Below, in pieces: positions 5,622-7,304 of a DNA stretch of 7,304 nt (its first letter is position 1; each line of letters opens with the position of its first letter). The notes beneath the pieces were generated by a model. It ran no database searches. It saw nothing but the letters and a program-made list of their open reading frames with translations, and was not told the DNA's origin. The stretch lies in assembly GCA_029256565.1 (NCBI GenBank), contig JAQSXQ010000074.1, positions 1-7,304 of the forward strand. Reading direction: 5' to 3'. The position numbers and the translations under genes were made by a program. This stretch comes from Mycobacterium sp. Lineage in GTDB: Bacteria > Actinomycetota > Actinomycetes > Mycobacteriales > Mycobacteriaceae.

Positions 5622-6817
5622 CCGACCTCTTCTGGCCGGGAGACCACCTCGCCGGCGACCTGATGAGCGACGAGGCGTTCCTCGCCGCGATGGTGGCCGT
5701 GGAGCGGGCGTGGCTCGGCTGCCTCGTCGACGCAGGCATCGCCCCCGTGGATGCCCGCGCGGACCCGTCCGTCGCCGACGGCGACGCCGAGGAGATCGCG
5801 CGTCGCGCCGACGTCGACGGCAATCCCGTCAGTGCGTTGGTCGCGATCCTGCGGGACCGCTCGGACCCGACGACGGCGCGGTGGCTGCACCGCGGGCTCA
5901 CGAGCCAGGACGTGCTCGACACCGCACTGATCATCTGCGTGCGCGACGTGCTCATCAGGGTCGGCGTCGAGTGCGCTGCGCAGATCCGCGCACTCGCCGA
6001 CCTCGCCGAACGGCACCGCGGCACACCGGCACTCGCGCGCACGCTCACCCAGGCGGCACTGCCGAGCACGATGGGCGCCAAGATCGCGCGCTGGCTCGAC
6101 GGCGTGCTCGACGCCGCGGAGCCGCTGGCCGACCTCCGGATGTCACTGCCCGTCCAGGTCGGTGGCGCGGTGGGCACGCTCGCGGCCACGACCGAACTGG
6201 CCGGGTCGGTCGACGGTGCGCTCGCCCTGAGCGACGCGCTGGCCGACGAACTGATCCTGGCGCCCACCGCGCCGTGGCACACCACTCGCTCGCCGGTCAC
6301 CCGGATCGGGGATGCCCTGGTGACGTGCTGCGACGCCTGGGGACACATCGCCGCCGACGTGGCAACGGGCAGTCGCCCCGAACTCGGCGAACTGGCGGAG
6401 GGGAGCGGTGGCGGGTCATCGACCATGCCGCACAAGAACAATCCGGTGCGTTCGGTGCTGATCCGCCGCGCCGCACTGACCGCAGGCCCGCTCGGTGCCA
6501 CGCTGCACACCGCGTCGGCCGGAAGCGTCGACGAACGTTCCGACGGCGCCTGGCACGCGGAGTGGGCCACGCTGCGTGCGCTGGCGCGGCGCACCGTCGT
6601 CGCCGCAGCTCACACGTCCGACCTCGTCTCCGGGCTCCGGATCGACGAAGCCCGCGCCGCCGCCAACCTCGCCGCCGCCGACGGCCTGCTCGCCGAACAG
6701 CGGACGATGAGCGAATTGACCGGCAGACCGGCGCTTCCCGACTACACGGGTGCGGCTGACCGACTCGTCGAGACCACGCTGAGCCGTGCCCGCCGCTTCC
6801 TCGAGGAGTCCTCGTGA
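5618..6817 (+). CDS. pcaB: 3-carboxy-cis,cis-muconate cycloisomerase
   Basis: This 399-aa enzyme belongs to the fumarase/aspartase/adenylosuccinate lyase superfamily. It converts the PcaHG product to gamma-carboxymuconolactone in the cytoplasm. Two superfamily regions are clear: TSQD (95-98), in LTSQDVLDTAL, and the signature loop GSSTMPHKNNP (266-276), which carries the flexible active-site serine. The N-terminal segment LFWPGDHLAGDLMSDEAF fits the family, and the sequence is helix-rich throughout. Length is on the short side for bacterial PcaB but normal for actinobacteria. The GTG start overlaps the pcaG stop by four bases (GTGA) and has only a weak Shine-Dalgarno (GGGCAG), so it probably depends on coupling with pcaG. 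Its own stop overlaps the next gene in the same manner. Context with pcaHG and pcaD rules out an adenylosuccinate lyase role. Confidence 0.93.
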   Translation: MTDLFWPGDHLAGDLMSDEAFLAAMVAVERAWLGCLVDAGIAPVDARADPSVADGDAEEIARRADVDGNPVSALVAILRDRSDPTTARWLHRGLTSQDVLDTALIICVRDVLIRVGVECAAQIRALADLAERHRGTPALARTLTQAALPSTMGAKIARWLDGVLDAAEPLADLRMSLPVQVGGAVGTLAATTELAGSVDGALALSDALADELILAPTAPWHTTRSPVTRIGDALVTCCDAWGHIAADVATGSRPELGELAEGSGGGSSTMPHKNNPVRSVLIRRAALTAGPLGATLHTASAGSVDERSDGAWHAEWATLRALARRTVVAAAHTSDLVSGLRIDEARAAANLAAADGLLAEQRTMSELTGRPALPDYTGAADRLVETTLSRARRFLEESS

Positions 6818-7304
6818 CCGTTCCCGAACTCGCCGTCGTCGACTTCGGCGGACCGGCCGACGGCCCACTGATCCTGCTGGGCCCCTCGCTGGGCACCTCG
6901 GCCGCCACCCTGTGGGGCGGGGTCGCCGACCGGCTCGTCGCAGACGCCCGGCTCGTCGCCTGGGACCTTCCCGGCCACGGCCGCAGCGCACCCGCCGACC
7001 CCTTCGGCATCGCGGATCTCGCCGCCGCCGTGCTCGCACTCGCGGACCGGCTCGGCGCCGAGACCTTTCACTACGCGGGCGATTCGGTGGGCGGCGCCGT
7101 CGGCCTCCAGTTGGTCCTCGACGCGCCGCACCGGGTCGGCAGCGCGACACTCATGTGCACCGGTGCGGTGATCGGCACACCGGACGGGTGGCGCCAGCGC
7201 GCGGCCACCGTTCGCGCCGATGGCATTTCGCCGATGGTGGACGCCGCACCCGGGCGCTGGTTCGCACCCGGCTTCGTCGAGAGGCACCCCGGCGTCGCGG
7301 CGGC
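6814..7304 (+). CDS. pcaD: 3-oxoadipate enol-lactonase, 5' part (PcaD or PcaD-PcaC fusion)
   Basis: The first 163 codons of an alpha/beta-hydrolase run off the right edge. Visible features are the oxyanion-side segment LLGPSLGTS (21-29), the WDLPGHGRS motif (50-58), the nucleophile elbow GDSVGG (89-94) with Ser91, and LMCTGAVIGTPDGWRQRA (113-130), typical of enol-lactonases. The catalytic Asp and His lie beyond the window. The enzyme hydrolyses 3-oxoadipate enol-lactone to 3-oxoadipate. In many actinomycetes this domain is fused to the gamma-carboxymuconolactone decarboxylase PcaC (then named pcaL). No separate pcaC is seen here, so a fusion is possible but cannot be judged from the window. 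The GTG start overlaps the pcaB stop by four bases, with GAGGAG (6803-6808) five nucleotides upstream. Confidence 0.88.
   Translation, partial: MTVPELAVVDFGGPADGPLILLGPSLGTSAATLWGGVADRLVADARLVAWDLPGHGRSAPADPFGIADLAAAVLALADRLGAETFHYAGDSVGGAVGLQLVLDAPHRVGSATLMCTGAVIGTPDGWRQRAATVRADGISPMVDAAPGRWFAPGFVERHPGVAA

Noticed and set aside
5443..6594. Long minus-strand open frame (383 codons) opposite pcaG/pcaB
   Set aside because: It is a Ser/Ala/Arg-rich shadow of pcaB, with no motifs, and lies opposite a well-identified gene.
1..7304. CRISPR arrays, tRNA/rRNA genes, insertion sequences, phage or toxin-antitoxin genes
   Set aside because: I looked for repeat-spacer patterns, cloverleaf-like sequence, transposase motifs and terminal inverted repeats and saw none.

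Overview
The window comes from a high-GC actinomycete, most likely of the Mycobacteriales (Rhodococcus, Gordonia, Nocardia or Mycolicibacterium type). The grounds are GC-rich coding DNA, frequent GTG starts, 4-bp GTGA gene overlaps, and a small secreted protein of the mycobacterial hemophore-related (Rv0203/Rv1174c-like) type. The genus cannot be fixed from this window alone. All recognisable genes lie on the + strand.

Positions 1-432 hold no convincing gene. Bases 181-420 fall to about 44% GC (hand count), against roughly 65-73% in the genes. This leader carries a perfect 8-bp inverted repeat and a reasonable promoter. It is followed by two small exported proteins: a Cys/Trp/Gly/Pro-rich protein of unknown function (433-750) and a hemophore-related protein (795-1175).

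From 1232 to the right edge lies an aromatic/hydroaromatic catabolic cluster: a TetR-family regulator, a promoter overlapped by a strong inverted repeat (the likely operator), an NAD-type quinate/shikimate dehydrogenase, an MHS/ShiA-like MFS permease, then pcaH, pcaG, pcaB and the 5' part of pcaD (or of a pcaL fusion). The permease would import quinate, shikimate or a related acid, and the dehydrogenase would oxidise it to the 3-dehydro compound. After dehydration to protocatechuate by enzymes not seen here, PcaHG opens the ring, PcaB forms the lactone, and PcaD (after a decarboxylation) yields 3-oxoadipate. The genes from 1973 onward are closely spaced or overlapping and look like one operon.

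The most interesting point is regulatory. A TetR-type repressor with a clear palindrome sits at the head of a joint quinate/shikimate plus protocatechuate operon, whereas IclR-type (PcaR) or LysR-type (QsuR) regulators are the described ones in related actinobacteria. Other points worth a second look are a short repeat-like in-frame insertion inside the dehydrogenase and the uncharacterised exported protein next to the hemophore-like gene.
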